A stretch of 55,376 bases of DNA from an uncultured Flavobacterium sp. (GCA_913061465.1 CAJXSU010000007.1:1-55376), one strand, 5' to 3'; counted from the first letter of the stretch, positions 8,700-18,410 are shown. Notes: generated from the letters alone by a model not told the origin. Translations and numbers: made by a program.

Positions 8700-9341
8700 A
8701 TGGAAGCTCTTCAGAGAAGTGTTTTGTCAAACAATTGGATCACATTAATTTTTGTATTCTCCATACTATTACTTTTTTTTCTGAAACTTTTTACAACAAC
8801 AAAATTAAAAGGATATGTAACCTCTCTTTTCAATAAGGGATTTGTTGAAATAGAGGCCGAGGAGAATTATTGGGCCTTGTCTTTTTTTCATGTAGGGTTT
8901 TCATTATTTACTTTTTTAATGCTTTCTGTGACCACCTTTTTTTTAATCAGCCAATTTAACAAAAGCTCTGCTCTCTTATTAGAAGACTACCTAGTGAGTA
9001 CTTATTATTTGTTTAGCTATGTAGTTTTAAGGTTTCTAGTTGTATTTGCATTGTTTTCAGTCTTTCAGTTTAAATCGAAGTTGTCTTTTTTCATGACCTC
9101 TAAAAGAGGGTACCTTTATTCAATTTCTATAGGCTTACTCTTTTTAAATGTGTTTTATTTTTATGCTTTTCAATATCAAGATTTGTTATTTATTGGTTTT
9201 GTAGCACTTTTTTCATTAAGATTTTGTTTAATTTTAATTAATAACAAAAACCTGATTATTAAAGAGTTATTTTATTTTATTTTGTACCTTTGCGCCTTCG
9301 AATTAGCACCGCTATTCGTTTTGTTTAGATTGATATTTTAA
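8700..9341 (+). CDS. DUF4271 membrane protein
   Basis: This 213-residue integral membrane protein has about six hydrophobic helices, near residues 15-35, 62-85, 100-120, 140-158, 163-178 and 190-212. It matches the Bacteroidota-specific DUF4271 family, which commonly sits directly upstream of hemD, as here (18-nt gap). No catalytic motif is evident. The conserved pairing with uroporphyrinogen-III synthase hints at a link to haem biosynthesis, but that is inference. Confidence 0.8.
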   Translation: MEALQRSVLSNNWITLIFVFSILLLFFLKLFTTTKLKGYVTSLFNKGFVEIEAEENYWALSFFHVGFSLFTFLMLSVTTFFLISQFNKSSALLLEDYLVSTYYLFSYVVLRFLVVFALFSVFQFKSKLSFFMTSKRGYLYSISIGLLFLNVFYFYAFQYQDLLFIGFVALFSLRFCLILINNKNLIIKELFYFILYLCAFELAPLFVLFRLIF

Positions 9342-9359
9342 ATAAAATAGAAGTAGATT

Positions 9360-10106
9360 ATGAAAGTGAAAACAATCTTGGTATCTCAACCAGAACCAAA
9401 AACAGAAACATCTCCTTATTCTGACTTGTCTGATAAACATAAAGTTAAAATTGATTTTAGGCCTTTTATCCATGTCGAAGGAGTTAATACAAAAGAGGTT
9501 AGAGCTCAAAAAATTGATTTATCAAAATTTACGGCTATCGTTCTTACGAGTAGAAATGCTGTTGATCATTTCTTCAGAATAGCTGAGCAAATGCGCTTTA
9601 AAGTGCCTGATGCTATGAAATATTTTTGTCAGTCTGAAGCAGTAGCTTTTTATTTACAGAAATATGTAGTCTACAGAAAACGTAAAATTTATGTTGGGAA
9701 AAGAACTTTTCCTGAATTGATAAAGCTAATTAAGAAGCACAAAGAGGAGAAGTTTTTATTACCCTCTTCAGATAAACTAAAACCATTAATCCCAAACGAA
9801 TTAGACGCTTTAGGCGTAAACTGGAAAAGAGCTGTATTTTATAAAACAGTAGTAAGCGATTTAACTGATTTAGAAGATGTGTTTTATGATATTCTAGTGT
9901 TTTTTAGCCCGTCTGGTATAGATTCGTTATTCAAGAATTTTCCAGAGTTTAAGCAAAATAACACCCGAATTGCAGTGTTTGGCAATTCTACTGTAAAAGC
10001 AGCTACGGCAGCAGGGTTAAAGTGTAACATTACCGCTCCGTCACCTGAAACACCTTCTATGACTATGGCTTTAGAAAAATACATCAAAGAAGTAAATAAA
10101 AAATAA
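9360..10106 (+). CDS. hemD: Uroporphyrinogen-III synthase
   Basis: This 248-residue HemD-type protein cyclises hydroxymethylbilane to uroporphyrinogen III in tetrapyrrole synthesis. Family features include the N-terminal ILVSQPEP strand, the FTAIVLTSRNAVDHFF segment, the FFSPSGIDSLF motif near 180, and the FGNSTVKAATAAGL/APSPETPSM C-terminal region. HemD is poorly conserved, yet these segments and the upstream DUF4271 gene make the call good. It ends just before a strong terminator shared with radA. Confidence 0.88.
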   Translation: MKVKTILVSQPEPKTETSPYSDLSDKHKVKIDFRPFIHVEGVNTKEVRAQKIDLSKFTAIVLTSRNAVDHFFRIAEQMRFKVPDAMKYFCQSEAVAFYLQKYVVYRKRKIYVGKRTFPELIKLIKKHKEEKFLLPSSDKLKPLIPNELDALGVNWKRAVFYKTVVSDLTDLEDVFYDILVFFSPSGIDSLFKNFPEFKQNNTRIAVFGNSTVKAATAAGLKCNITAPSPETPSMTMALEKYIKEVNKK

Positions 10107-10129
10107 GTACTCTTATAGATAGAGATAAT

Positions 10130-10155
10130 AAAAACCACGTTAACGCGTGGTTTTT
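10130..10155. terminator. Bidirectional terminator between hemD and radA
   Basis: A 10-bp stem (AAAAACCACG and its complement) with a 6-nt loop is bounded by A and T runs. It lies between two convergent stop codons and overlaps the T-run next to the radA stop. Confidence 0.85.
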
Positions 10156-11514
10156 TTATGCAAATAATGTTGCAAATATTTCTTCAATTTTTCCAACAAG
10201 AATTAACTTTATTCCATCTGTTTTGATTGTAATTTTATTGTATTTAGATGCAACAAATGTTTTATAGCCAAGTTTTTTTGCTTCGGAGATACGTTGATCT
10301 ATTTTAGAGACAGGTCTTATTTCTCCTGCCAATCCAATTTCTGCAGCAAAACAAACATTGGGAGATATAGCAATATCTTGATTGGAGGATAAAATTGAGG
10401 CAACAACAGCAAGGTCAATAGCCGGGTCATCAATGCTAATTCCCCCCGTAATGTTTAAAAAGACATCTTTTGCGGCTAATTTAAACCCAGCCCTTTTTTC
10501 TAAGACAGCCAAAACCATATGCAAGCGCTTGAGATTGTACCCTGTAGTAGTTCTTTGAGGTGTTCCATACACGGCTGAACTTACTAAGGCTTGCACTTCA
10601 ATCATTAAAGGACGAACACCTTCAAGAGTTGAGGCAATAGCAGTTCCGCTTAAATCGGAATCTTTTTTTGAAATAAGAATTTCGGAAGGGTTTGAAACCT
10701 CTCTCAATCCACTTGAAAACATTTCATAAATACCTAACTCTGCTGTTGAACCAAATCTATTTTTTTGAGAACGCAATATTCTATAGGTATGATTTCTGTC
10801 ACCTTCAAATTGCAAAACAACGTCTACCATATGTTCCAAAATCTTTGGTCCAGCAATTTGACCTTCTTTATTGATGTGGCCAATTAATAAAACAGGCGTA
10901 CCTGTTTCTTTTGCAAATTTTATAAGCTCTGCGGTAGTTTCTCTAATTTGAGAAATACTACCAGGAGAAGCTTCTATGGCATTTGTGTGTAGTGTTTGTA
11001 TGGAGTCTATAACTAAGATTTGAGGCGCTGTATTCTCAATGTTTTTAAAAATTTCTTGCGTGTTTGTTGCAGTTAAAATAAGGCAGTTAGAAGAATTTTT
11101 TTGAATTCTTTCTGCTCTCATTTTTATTTGAGATTGACTTTCCTCTCCAGAAACATATAAAACTTTATGAGAGATTGCAAGAGCTACTTGAAGAATTAAT
11201 GTAGATTTTCCAATACCAGGCTCACCTCCCAACAATGTCACAGACCCTTTAACCAAACCTCCACCTAAAACCGAGTCTAGCTCCTTGTTTTTTGTAGGAA
11301 TTCTTTCTTCTGCATTTAATTGAATATCTTCAATTTTTAAGGGTTTAGAAATGGTTTTTGCAGCATTAGACTGTTTCCATTCTCTAGCGACCTCTTTTTG
11401 AACTACTTCTTCAACAATAGTATTCCATTCGTTACATGCATTACATTGCCCCATCCATTTTGCATGCTGAGTGCCACAGTTCTGACAAAAAAAAGTAGTT
11501 TTAGCTTTCGCCAT
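10156..11514 (-). CDS. radA: DNA repair protein RadA
   Basis: This is a 452-residue RecA-like branch-migration ATPase. The N-terminal zinc finger has cysteines at 10, 13, 24 and 27. Walker A is GGEPGIGKST near residue 100, and the RadA-specific KNRFG motif lies near 250. The C-terminal third is the Lon-protease-like domain (GGISIDDPAIDLAVVASI, SRS-type catalytic residues not expected). RadA drives heteroduplex extension in recombination repair. Length is standard. The UPF0104 gene lies just upstream with a 30-nt gap, so the two may be cotranscribed. Confidence 0.97.
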   Translation of the reverse strand: MAKAKTTFFCQNCGTQHAKWMGQCNACNEWNTIVEEVVQKEVAREWKQSNAAKTISKPLKIEDIQLNAEERIPTKNKELDSVLGGGLVKGSVTLLGGEPGIGKSTLILQVALAISHKVLYVSGEESQSQIKMRAERIQKNSSNCLILTATNTQEIFKNIENTAPQILVIDSIQTLHTNAIEASPGSISQIRETTAELIKFAKETGTPVLLIGHINKEGQIAGPKILEHMVDVVLQFEGDRNHTYRILRSQKNRFGSTAELGIYEMFSSGLREVSNPSEILISKKDSDLSGTAIASTLEGVRPLMIEVQALVSSAVYGTPQRTTTGYNLKRLHMVLAVLEKRAGFKLAAKDVFLNITGGISIDDPAIDLAVVASILSSNQDIAISPNVCFAAEIGLAGEIRPVSKIDQRISEAKKLGYKTFVASKYNKITIKTDGIKLILVGKIEEIFATLFA

Positions 11515-11544
11515 TAGATATTAGTTTTCACAAAGAAAAGAAAA

Positions 11545-12495
11545 TTACTTTGCTTTATTACAGATTGGTAAAAGTAAAAAAGAGAGCCCACCAAAAATAA
11601 TAATCATAGCGGTTTGTGCGGCCCACATAACACTTCCAAATGCAGTAGACGGCTCTTCGGGTACACCAAATAAGGTAAAAGCACCAGCAACAGCTAATGG
11701 GTACAACCCAATTCCTCCATTGGTTGCTGCAATACTAAATCCTCCAGCAATAAATCCAACCAAAATTCCTCCAAACGGAACGTCTAGCCCACTAATAGCT
11801 GGGATGGTAGCCCAAAACATTAAGATATACATGACCCAAATAAATACGGTATGAAAAATAAAAGCCCATTTATTTTTCATTCTAAAAATACTGGTAACCC
11901 CTTCAATAAGACTCTTTGCAAAGTTTTTAATTTTTAAGCCTATGCCAATTTTAGCTTTTCTTACATAGGTATAGAATAAGTACCCGAACCCTACACACAA
12001 AACGAATATAACTCCTATTTTAATTGGATCTACATTTTTTGTGAGCAGTTCAACGATAAAATCAAATTGAATTAGGAGGGTAATTCCTATAATCAAAAAC
12101 ATCATAATTAAATCTGCAATGCGTTCTGCTACAATAGTACCAAACCCTTTTTCAAATGGAATGCCTTCGTAATTGGTCATCACAGTTGCTCTTGAAACCT
12201 CTCCAGCTCTGGGGATGGCTAAGTTTACAAAATACCCAATTAAAACCGCTAAAGTACTATTGATAAATCGAGGCTTATAGCCCAACGGCTCTAACATAAA
12301 TTTCCAACGATACGCTCTAGATAAGTGACTTAAAATCCCGAAAAGTAACCCCAAAGCAATCCACCAATAGTTTGCATTTTTAAAATATTCTAAAAGAGTT
12401 TCTGGTGGAATAATTGTAAATAAATACCAAACTAAGGCCCCTCCAAAGAGAAGAGGAATAATTACTTTTAAGATTTTTTTAATTTTTAAATTCAA
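11545..12495 (-). CDS. UPF0104/LPG-synthase transmembrane-domain family protein
   Basis: This 316-residue polytopic inner-membrane protein has about eight helices. It carries the family signatures LSHLSRAYRWKFML near residue 60, IPRAGEVSRATV near 95 and NGGIGLYPLAVAGAFTLFGVP near 260. Related proteins include the flippase part of lysylphosphatidylglycerol synthase (MprF) and AglD-like proteins, but this one lacks the soluble synthase domain. It sits 2 nt after panD, and the panC-panD-UPF0104-radA gene string is in the same orientation. The substrate is unknown. Confidence 0.8.
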   Translation of the reverse strand: MNLKIKKILKVIIPLLFGGALVWYLFTIIPPETLLEYFKNANYWWIALGLLFGILSHLSRAYRWKFMLEPLGYKPRFINSTLAVLIGYFVNLAIPRAGEVSRATVMTNYEGIPFEKGFGTIVAERIADLIMMFLIIGITLLIQFDFIVELLTKNVDPIKIGVIFVLCVGFGYLFYTYVRKAKIGIGLKIKNFAKSLIEGVTSIFRMKNKWAFIFHTVFIWVMYILMFWATIPAISGLDVPFGGILVGFIAGGFSIAATNGGIGLYPLAVAGAFTLFGVPEEPSTAFGSVMWAAQTAMIIIFGGLSFLLLPICNKAK

Positions 12496-12497
12496 AA

Positions 12498-12848
12498 CTA
12501 GGTAAGTAAATTAGTATTTTCATTAGGAAAAACGAGTGCTGGCTTAAATTTTTTTGCTTCTTCAAAATCTAAAAAAGCATAGGTAATTAATATCAAAACA
12601 TCTCCAACAGCTACCCTTCTTGCTGCTGCTCCATTTAATGTGATTTCACCACTTTTTCTTGGCCCAGGGATAACATAGGTTTCAAGTCGTTCTCCATTGT
12701 TATTGTTAACAATTTGGATACGCTCTCCTTCTATAATATTGGCAGCATTCATGAGGTCTTCATCTATGGTAACGCTTCCCACATAATTTAAATCGGCACC
12801 TGTTACTTTAACACGATGGATTTTTGATTTAACAACTTGAACTAACAT
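12498..12848 (-). CDS. panD: Aspartate 1-decarboxylase
   Basis: This 116-residue pyruvoyl enzyme makes beta-alanine from aspartate for pantothenate. The self-cleavage site Gly24-Ser25 is intact in [11 protein letters not shown], and the second signature, [12 protein letters not shown], is near residue 73. It lies downstream of panC (56-nt gap), so the two genes that supply and use beta-alanine sit together. Confidence 0.96.
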   Translation of the reverse strand: MLVQVVKSKIHRVKVTGADLNYVGSVTIDEDLMNAANIIEGERIQIVNNNNGERLETYVIPGPRKSGEITLNGAAARRVAVGDVLILITYAFLDFEEAKKFKPALVFPNENTNLLT

Positions 12849-12904
12849 TTTGCAAAAGTACTACTTTTTTAAAATTTGAAAAGATTAAACAGACTAAAAA
12901 GAAG

Positions 12905-13753
12905 TTAAGAGTTTAATGAAATGGTGTCAATTAATCGAACTTCTCTTGCATACACAGCAATAAATGCACGATAGGTTTTTTTAGGTGAGATGTTAGTCAC
13001 ATTCTTTAACGTTTCTTCATCTGCTATGGTAAAGTATTCCAATTCAAAAAGGGGTTGGTTTTCAAATTGTTCTAGTGCCCATTTATGAATCGCATCTAAT
13101 GGAAGTTTTCCTAGTTTATCTTTTACACCATTAAGTGTTTGATAGATAATTGCTGCGGCTTCCTTTTCTTGTGACGTTAAGCGAGCATTTCTTGAACTCA
13201 TGGCCAAACCATTATTTTCTCTGTATGTGTCACAACAGACAATAGTTACATCTAAGGTTGTTTTTTTTACTAGTTTCCGTATAATTTGTAGTTGCTGAAA
13301 ATCTTTTTCGCCAAAGTAAGCATAAGTTGGAAGTACAATTTCAAATAATTTTTTCACAACGGTACCCACTCCGTTAAAATGACCTTTTCGGTATTTTCCT
13401 TCCATTTCATTTTCAAGGCCATCAAAATCGAATTGACCAGAGGAAATGGTCGTTGTATAAATTTCTTCTACAGAAGGAATAAAAACGACATCACAAGCGA
13501 TATTTTTTAGAAGATTTAGATCGTTTTCAAGAGTTCTTGGATAGTTCTCCAAATCTTCTTTTTTATTAAACTGTGTAGGGTTTACAAAAATACTAGCAAC
13601 CGTAATGTCATTTTCTTTTGAAGATTTTTCTAATAAAGAAAGGTGTCCTTTATGGAGTGCACCCATTGTAGGGACAAAACCAATTTTAGTATTTTTAGAA
13701 CGAAATTCTTTAAAATATAAATTTAGTTCTTTCTTAGTTTTAAAAACCTTCAT
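12905..13753 (-). CDS. panC: Pantoate-beta-alanine ligase
   Basis: This 282-residue enzyme joins pantoate and beta-alanine with ATP to make pantothenate. The HIGH-like motif is PTMGALHKGHLSLL near residue 30, FVNPTQF lies near 60, and the KMSKS-like loop is MSSRNARL near 185. Length fits the family. The upstream region has a minus-strand TAAGTTTG box (13776-13783), giving a leader of about 15-20 nt, and is shared with the divergent glycogen synthase-like gene. Confidence 0.96.
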   Translation of the reverse strand: MKVFKTKKELNLYFKEFRSKNTKIGFVPTMGALHKGHLSLLEKSSKENDITVASIFVNPTQFNKKEDLENYPRTLENDLNLLKNIACDVVFIPSVEEIYTTTISSGQFDFDGLENEMEGKYRKGHFNGVGTVVKKLFEIVLPTYAYFGEKDFQQLQIIRKLVKKTTLDVTIVCCDTYRENNGLAMSSRNARLTSQEKEAAAIIYQTLNGVKDKLGKLPLDAIHKWALEQFENQPLFELEYFTIADEETLKNVTNISPKKTYRAFIAVYAREVRLIDTISLNS

Positions 13754-13775
13754 AATAGAATATAGTCTAAGATCG

Positions 13776-13823
13776 CAAACTTAGTATTTTAACACGACTT
13801 TTGCATAAAATTTCGTACTTTTG
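13776..13823. promoter_or_regulatory. Divergent promoter pair, panC and glgA-like
   Basis: Two TAnnTTTG boxes face away from each other: TAAGTTTG on the minus strand (13776-13783) for panC and TACTTTTG on the plus strand (13816-13823) for the glycogen synthase-like gene. Good -33 elements were not identified. Confidence 0.45.
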
Positions 13824-13849
13824 CAAACTTATATAAAGGCTTTAATTTA

Positions 13850-14659
13850 ATGAAAGATAAGAGAATATTGTATGTTTCTTCTGAGGTTGTACCTTACTTG
13901 CCAGAAACAGAGATAGCATCTACTGCATTTAATGTAGCAAAGAAAGCGCATTCAAAAGGTGTACAGACAAGGATTTTTATGCCTCGTTTTGGGGTAATTA
14001 ATGAAAGAAGACATCAACTTCATGAGGTAATTCGTTTGTCGGGGATGAATTTAATAATCAATGATATGGACATGCCTTTGATTATTAAAGTGGCTTCAAT
14101 TCCTAAGGAAAGAATGCAAGTTTACTTTATTGATAATGATGAGTACTTCAAAAGAAAAGCTATTTTTTCTGACGAAGATGATCAGCTTTTTTCAGACAAT
14201 GATGAAAGAGCAATATTCTTTGCCAAAGGAGTCGTTGAAACAGTTAAAAAATTGAATTGGGCTCCAGACATTATTCATGTTCATGGATGGATGGCATCAT
14301 TATTACCTTTATACATTAAAGAATACTACAGTGATGAGCCTTTGTTTTCAGAAAGTAAAATCATAACCTCAGTATACAATAAAGACTTTGAAGGCGAATT
14401 GAATAAAGGTCTTGCTGAAAAAATTAAATTTGATAAGATTTCAGATGACAAAATTCAAGTTTTACAAGAACCAAACTATACCAATATCATAAAATGTGCT
14501 GTTTCAAATTCTGATGCAATTGTTCAAGGTAGCCAAGAGATTCCTAAAGAAATATCAGAAGAAATTGAAAAAACAGACATTCCTGCACTAACTTATCAGG
14601 AAGAAGATTCATTTGAATCGTATTTAAATTTTTATAAAGAACTCATTTCGGAAGAGTAA
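13850..14659 (+). CDS. Short glycogen/starch synthase-like protein (GT5 catalytic N-domain only)
   Basis: This 269-residue protein matches only the N-terminal Rossmann domain of GT5 glycogen synthase. The start reads RILYVSSEVVPYLPETE, followed by GVQTRIFMPRFGVINERR, and PDIIHVHGWMASLLPL is near residue 145. The C-terminal GT-B domain, about 200 residues in full-length GlgA, is absent. Such short forms are usual in Flavobacteriia and often sit next to panC and a DUF4270 gene, as here. The degraded sugar-donor site makes glycogen synthesis doubtful. The DUF4270 gene follows 7 nt downstream, suggesting an operon. Homology is clear; function is not. Confidence 0.8.
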   Translation: MKDKRILYVSSEVVPYLPETEIASTAFNVAKKAHSKGVQTRIFMPRFGVINERRHQLHEVIRLSGMNLIINDMDMPLIIKVASIPKERMQVYFIDNDEYFKRKAIFSDEDDQLFSDNDERAIFFAKGVVETVKKLNWAPDIIHVHGWMASLLPLYIKEYYSDEPLFSESKIITSVYNKDFEGELNKGLAEKIKFDKISDDKIQVLQEPNYTNIIKCAVSNSDAIVQGSQEIPKEISEEIEKTDIPALTYQEEDSFESYLNFYKELISEE

Positions 14660-14666
14660 ACTTAAG

Positions 14667-16268
14667 ATGGTTATGTTAAGAAAATATATAAAAGCAACAG
14701 TATATGTTGTATTTACAGCGTTTCTTTTAGGGTTGGTGGTTTCATGTGAAGAAGACTTTACTGATATTGGAACTTCAATAGTTAACAATGGAGAATTTAC
14801 TACAAAAGATACTATTTTTGATATAGAGATTTCTGCCAAAAATATAGAAAAAGTTCAAGCAGATGGATTATCCATTGGGGGTCTATTGGGACAGTATTTA
14901 TTAGGGGTTCACAATAACAACAACTATAAAAAAATTGAAGCCTCTATTGTTTCTCAATTGAGCATCCCCCTTGATTTAACAAAAGTAGACCAAGAATATG
15001 GTTCAGACACAATAACAATTACTTCCATTGATACCGTTCTGTTAAGGATACCTTACAACGCTTCCTTATTAAGCACTGCAATACTTGATTCTGACTATAT
15101 ATTAGATTCAATTATTGGAGATCAAGCGCAACCATTTACCTTAAATGTTTTCCGACTAGAAACGTATTTAAGTGGTTTAAACCCCACAACTCCAGCTTTA
15201 ATTAATAGGTATTTTTCAGACCAAATTTACGAGGCTTCAACTCAAAAATTAAATAGTGTTGAAGACCTCCAGTTTACACCCAATAGGAGAGATACTGCTC
15301 AATTTGTTAAAAGAAGACTTAGTACAGGAATCGTGTACGCTACAGACACTATTGCATATGCAAACTCAAACCCATCCATTAGCATTCCATTAAAAGAGGA
15401 TTTAATTAAGGAACTACTTTTTGACCAGTATGAAACCTCAAACTTTGCATCACAAGATGCTTTTAATGACTACTTCAGAGGAATAAAAATTCAAGCAGAA
15501 GGAGATAACGGATCTTTAATATCTCTTAGTTTCAACAACAATAACCTCCGACCCTTAATTGATATTTATTATACAAATACAGTTTTAGTTGATGGAGGAA
15601 CTGTGGTCTTCGATACGGTAAAAAAGACAGATACTTTCTTATTGTCAGGAATAAGAACAAATCAATATAAAACAACTCCAGCAGGGCAACTACCAGGAGT
15701 TAATAGTGTTCCTATTCAAGGTGTTTCTGGATCAATGGCTCAGTTAAAAATTCTAGGTGATGACAATGATTTAAATGGGATTCCTGATGACTTAGAAGAA
15801 TTGAGAACAAAAAATTGGCTAATCAACGATGCAACCATCACAATTTATGTTGATCAAGACGTTATTGAGCCAGATACAACAGCAATACCCTACCAGCTAT
15901 TCATATTCAAAGATGGTGTAAATAACGCAGGATTAGAGACTCCTCGTCAAATAATAGATTACATATCAGAAGGTGTTAATGAGGTGGGAGGTGCATTAAA
16001 TGTAAATGACGATAATAAACCGAATAGCTATACCTTTAAGATTACAGATTATATTTCAGAACTGTTAGCCGGAAATACAGATAACCTTCCAACACTTGGT
16101 GTTCGAGTTTTAAGTCCAACCGACCTTCCAACATCTACTATTGATACCATTGTTAGGAATTATAATTGGAACCCCAAAGCAATTACATTGTTGAACAACA
16201 ATACACCAAATACATCAAGAAAACCAAAATTAAAAATATCATACTCACTCAAGACAGAAGAGGAGTAA
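14667..16268 (+). CDS. DUF4270 lipoprotein
   Basis: This 533-residue protein has a lipoprotein signal peptide with the lipobox Cys at residue 27 (LVVSC) followed by Glu-Glu-Asp. That acidic run resembles the flavobacterial signal for surface display. The remainder is rich in beta-strand and Asn/Thr, as in DUF4270, a Bacteroidota-only family of unknown role. Two ATGs, at residues 1 and 3, are both possible starts. It lies 7 nt after the short glycogen synthase-like gene and 37 nt before glmS. Confidence 0.83.
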   Translation: MVMLRKYIKATVYVVFTAFLLGLVVSCEEDFTDIGTSIVNNGEFTTKDTIFDIEISAKNIEKVQADGLSIGGLLGQYLLGVHNNNNYKKIEASIVSQLSIPLDLTKVDQEYGSDTITITSIDTVLLRIPYNASLLSTAILDSDYILDSIIGDQAQPFTLNVFRLETYLSGLNPTTPALINRYFSDQIYEASTQKLNSVEDLQFTPNRRDTAQFVKRRLSTGIVYATDTIAYANSNPSISIPLKEDLIKELLFDQYETSNFASQDAFNDYFRGIKIQAEGDNGSLISLSFNNNNLRPLIDIYYTNTVLVDGGTVVFDTVKKTDTFLLSGIRTNQYKTTPAGQLPGVNSVPIQGVSGSMAQLKILGDDNDLNGIPDDLEELRTKNWLINDATITIYVDQDVIEPDTTAIPYQLFIFKDGVNNAGLETPRQIIDYISEGVNEVGGALNVNDDNKPNSYTFKITDYISELLAGNTDNLPTLGVRVLSPTDLPTSTIDTIVRNYNWNPKAITLLNNNTPNTSRKPKLKISYSLKTEEE

Positions 16269-16305
16269 AAAAATTAAATTTATCACCCCCCAAAATTAAA
16301 AATAT

Positions 16306-18162
16306 ATGTGTGGAATCACAGGATACATAGGCGAAAAAGATGCATATCCAATAATCATAAATGGCTTAAAAAGACTTGAGTACAGAGGTTATGACAGTGC
16401 TGGTGTCATGATTTATGATGGAGAAGAGATTAACCTTTCCAAAACTAAAGGTAAGGTATCTGCTTTAGAACAAATAACAGATAACGACCCAAAAAGAAAA
16501 GTAGGATCCATAGGGATTGGTCATACAAGATGGGCCACTCACGGGGTTCCTAACGATATTAATTCTCACCCTCATACATCTCAATCAGGAAATCTAGTAA
16601 TTGTTCATAATGGGATCATAGAAAATTATGACACCCTAAGAAAAGAATTAATAAATAGAGGCTATGCTTTTCATAGTGATACCGATACAGAAGTACTGGT
16701 AAACTTAATTGAAGAAGTAAAGAAGCAAGAAAACTGCAAACTTGGAAAAGCAGTACAATTAGCTTTAACTCAAGTAACAGGGGCTTACGCAATTGCTGTT
16801 TTTGACAAAGAAAAACCTAACGAAATTATTGTAGCAAGATTAGGAAGCCCTATAGCTATTGGAGTAGGAAAGAATAATACAGAGTTTTTTGTTGCCTCAG
16901 ATGCCTCACCATTTATAGAATACACAAAAAATGTTGTGTACTTAGAGGATGAAGAAATGGCAATTATAAAGTTAGGAAGAGACATAAGAGTGAGAAGAAT
17001 ATTAGACGACTCATTTGTAGATGCCGTCATTCAAAAACTCAAATTAAACCTCGATCAAATAGAAAAAGGGGGGTATGATCATTTTATGATCAAGGAAATC
17101 CATGAACAACCCAAAGCAATTACAGACACCTTCAGAGGGAGAATGTTAGCAGATCAAGGCATTATAAAAATGTCAGGTATAGACAACAACCTTGAAAGAT
17201 TTTTAAACGCTGAACGGATAATAGTTGTAGCTTGTGGGACCTCTTGGCATGCAGGACTAGTGGGAGAATATCTTATTGAAGATTTAGCTAGATTACCTGT
17301 AGAGGTAGAATATGCCTCTGAGTTTAGATATAGAAACCCAATTATAACTCCTAAAGATATCGTCATTGCTATATCTCAGTCTGGTGAAACCGCCGATACC
17401 TTGGCTGCTATAAAATTAGCAAAATCTAAAGGTGCATTTGTTTTTGGCATCTGTAATGTAGTAGGGTCATCAATTGCTAGAGAAACGGATGCGGGAGCTT
17501 ATACTCACGCAGGTCCTGAAATTGGAGTTGCTTCTACAAAAGCATTTACAACACAAATAACAGTACTATCTTTAATTGCTTTAAAACTTGCAAAGGAAAA
17601 AGGAACATTGTCAAACTCTCAGTTTCATAGTTATTTGCAGAAAATGCAATTGATACCTGCTAAGGTTCAAAAATTACTAGAAATAGATGATAGGGTAAAA
17701 GAGATTGCTAGTATTTATAAAGATGCTAAAAACTGTTTATACCTTGGAAGAGGGTTTAACTTTCCTGTAGCTTTGGAAGGTGCCTTAAAATTAAAAGAGA
17801 TTTCATATATTCATGCAGAGGGTTATCCTGCTGCCGAAATGAAACATGGCCCTATTGCTTTAATAGATGAAGACATGCCTCTATTTGTAATTGCTACAAA
17901 AAAGGGACACTATGAAAAAGTAGTGAGTAATATTCAAGAAATAAAATCTAGAAGTGGTAAAATTATTGCCATTGTTACTGAAGGAGATGTTACGGTAAAA
18001 GAAATTGCAGATCACGTGATTGAAATACCGGAAACAGAAGAAGCCCTTTCACCGCTATTAACGACGATTCCTTTCCAGTTACTATCCTACCATATAGCAG
18101 TGATGTTAGATAGGAATGTAGATCAACCTAGAAATTTAGCGAAATCGGTTACTGTTGAGTAA
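16306..18162 (+). CDS. glmS: Glutamine-fructose-6-phosphate aminotransferase (isomerizing)
   Basis: This 618-residue enzyme makes glucosamine-6-phosphate for peptidoglycan and LPS. The N-terminal class II glutaminase domain begins MCGITGYIG with the nucleophile Cys2, and the ammonia-site motif GHTRWATHG is near 72. Two SIS sugar-isomerase domains follow at about 290-430 and 460-600 (ISQSGETADT, EGYPAAEMKHGP). The C-terminus KSVTVE is the standard end. Part of this 3' end, including nine bases after the stop, recurs about 830 bp downstream (18976-18996), on the other side of a two-gene insertion. Confidence 0.97.
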   Translation: MCGITGYIGEKDAYPIIINGLKRLEYRGYDSAGVMIYDGEEINLSKTKGKVSALEQITDNDPKRKVGSIGIGHTRWATHGVPNDINSHPHTSQSGNLVIVHNGIIENYDTLRKELINRGYAFHSDTDTEVLVNLIEEVKKQENCKLGKAVQLALTQVTGAYAIAVFDKEKPNEIIVARLGSPIAIGVGKNNTEFFVASDASPFIEYTKNVVYLEDEEMAIIKLGRDIRVRRILDDSFVDAVIQKLKLNLDQIEKGGYDHFMIKEIHEQPKAITDTFRGRMLADQGIIKMSGIDNNLERFLNAERIIVVACGTSWHAGLVGEYLIEDLARLPVEVEYASEFRYRNPIITPKDIVIAISQSGETADTLAAIKLAKSKGAFVFGICNVVGSSIARETDAGAYTHAGPEIGVASTKAFTTQITVLSLIALKLAKEKGTLSNSQFHSYLQKMQLIPAKVQKLLEIDDRVKEIASIYKDAKNCLYLGRGFNFPVALEGALKLKEISYIHAEGYPAAEMKHGPIALIDEDMPLFVIATKKGHYEKVVSNIQEIKSRSGKIIAIVTEGDVTVKEIADHVIEIPETEEALSPLLTTIPFQLLSYHIAVMLDRNVDQPRNLAKSVTVE

Positions 18163-18168
18163 TTTGTG
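18148..18168 (+). repeat. glmS 3'-end repeat, copy 1 (in the gene)
   Basis: This 21-bp segment covers the codons for Val-Thr-Val-Glu, the TAA stop and the next bases of glmS. It matches 18976-18996 at 19 of 21 positions. The pair brackets the XRE regulator and membrane-protein genes and looks like the two ends of an insertion. Confidence 0.7.
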
Positions 18169-18216
18169 GAAGGTGAGAGAGGTATTTTCAAAACCCATTG
18201 TTTTTTTGATATAGAG

Positions 18217-18408
18217 TTAATCTAAACTAAACAAGTCATCTACTTTACACTCAAATATTTTTGAGAGTTTCAACCCCAACTCTAAAGAAGGGAAGTATTT
18301 ATTGTTTTCAATTGAGTTAATGGTTTGTCTTGAAACTCCCAGCTTAATTGATAGGTCTTCTTGTGTCATTTTATATTTTCCTCTATACATTCGAATATTA
18401 TTTTTCAT
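18217..18408 (-). CDS. XRE-family helix-turn-helix regulator
   Basis: This 63-residue protein is a single HTH_3 domain: MTQEDLSIKLGVSRQTINSIE is the helix-turn-helix, and the C-terminal helix reads CKVDDLFSL. It belongs to the small YozG/YgzD-like regulators usually encoded beside a membrane protein. Here the membrane-protein gene lies immediately upstream with a 2-nt gap, so they form one operon. It probably binds its own promoter; a palindromic candidate operator lies at 18881-18894. No integrase or toxin is visible next to it. Confidence 0.87.
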   Translation of the reverse strand: MKNNIRMYRGKYKMTQEDLSIKLGVSRQTINSIENNKYFPSLELGLKLSKIFECKVDDLFSLD

Positions 18409-18410
18409 AA

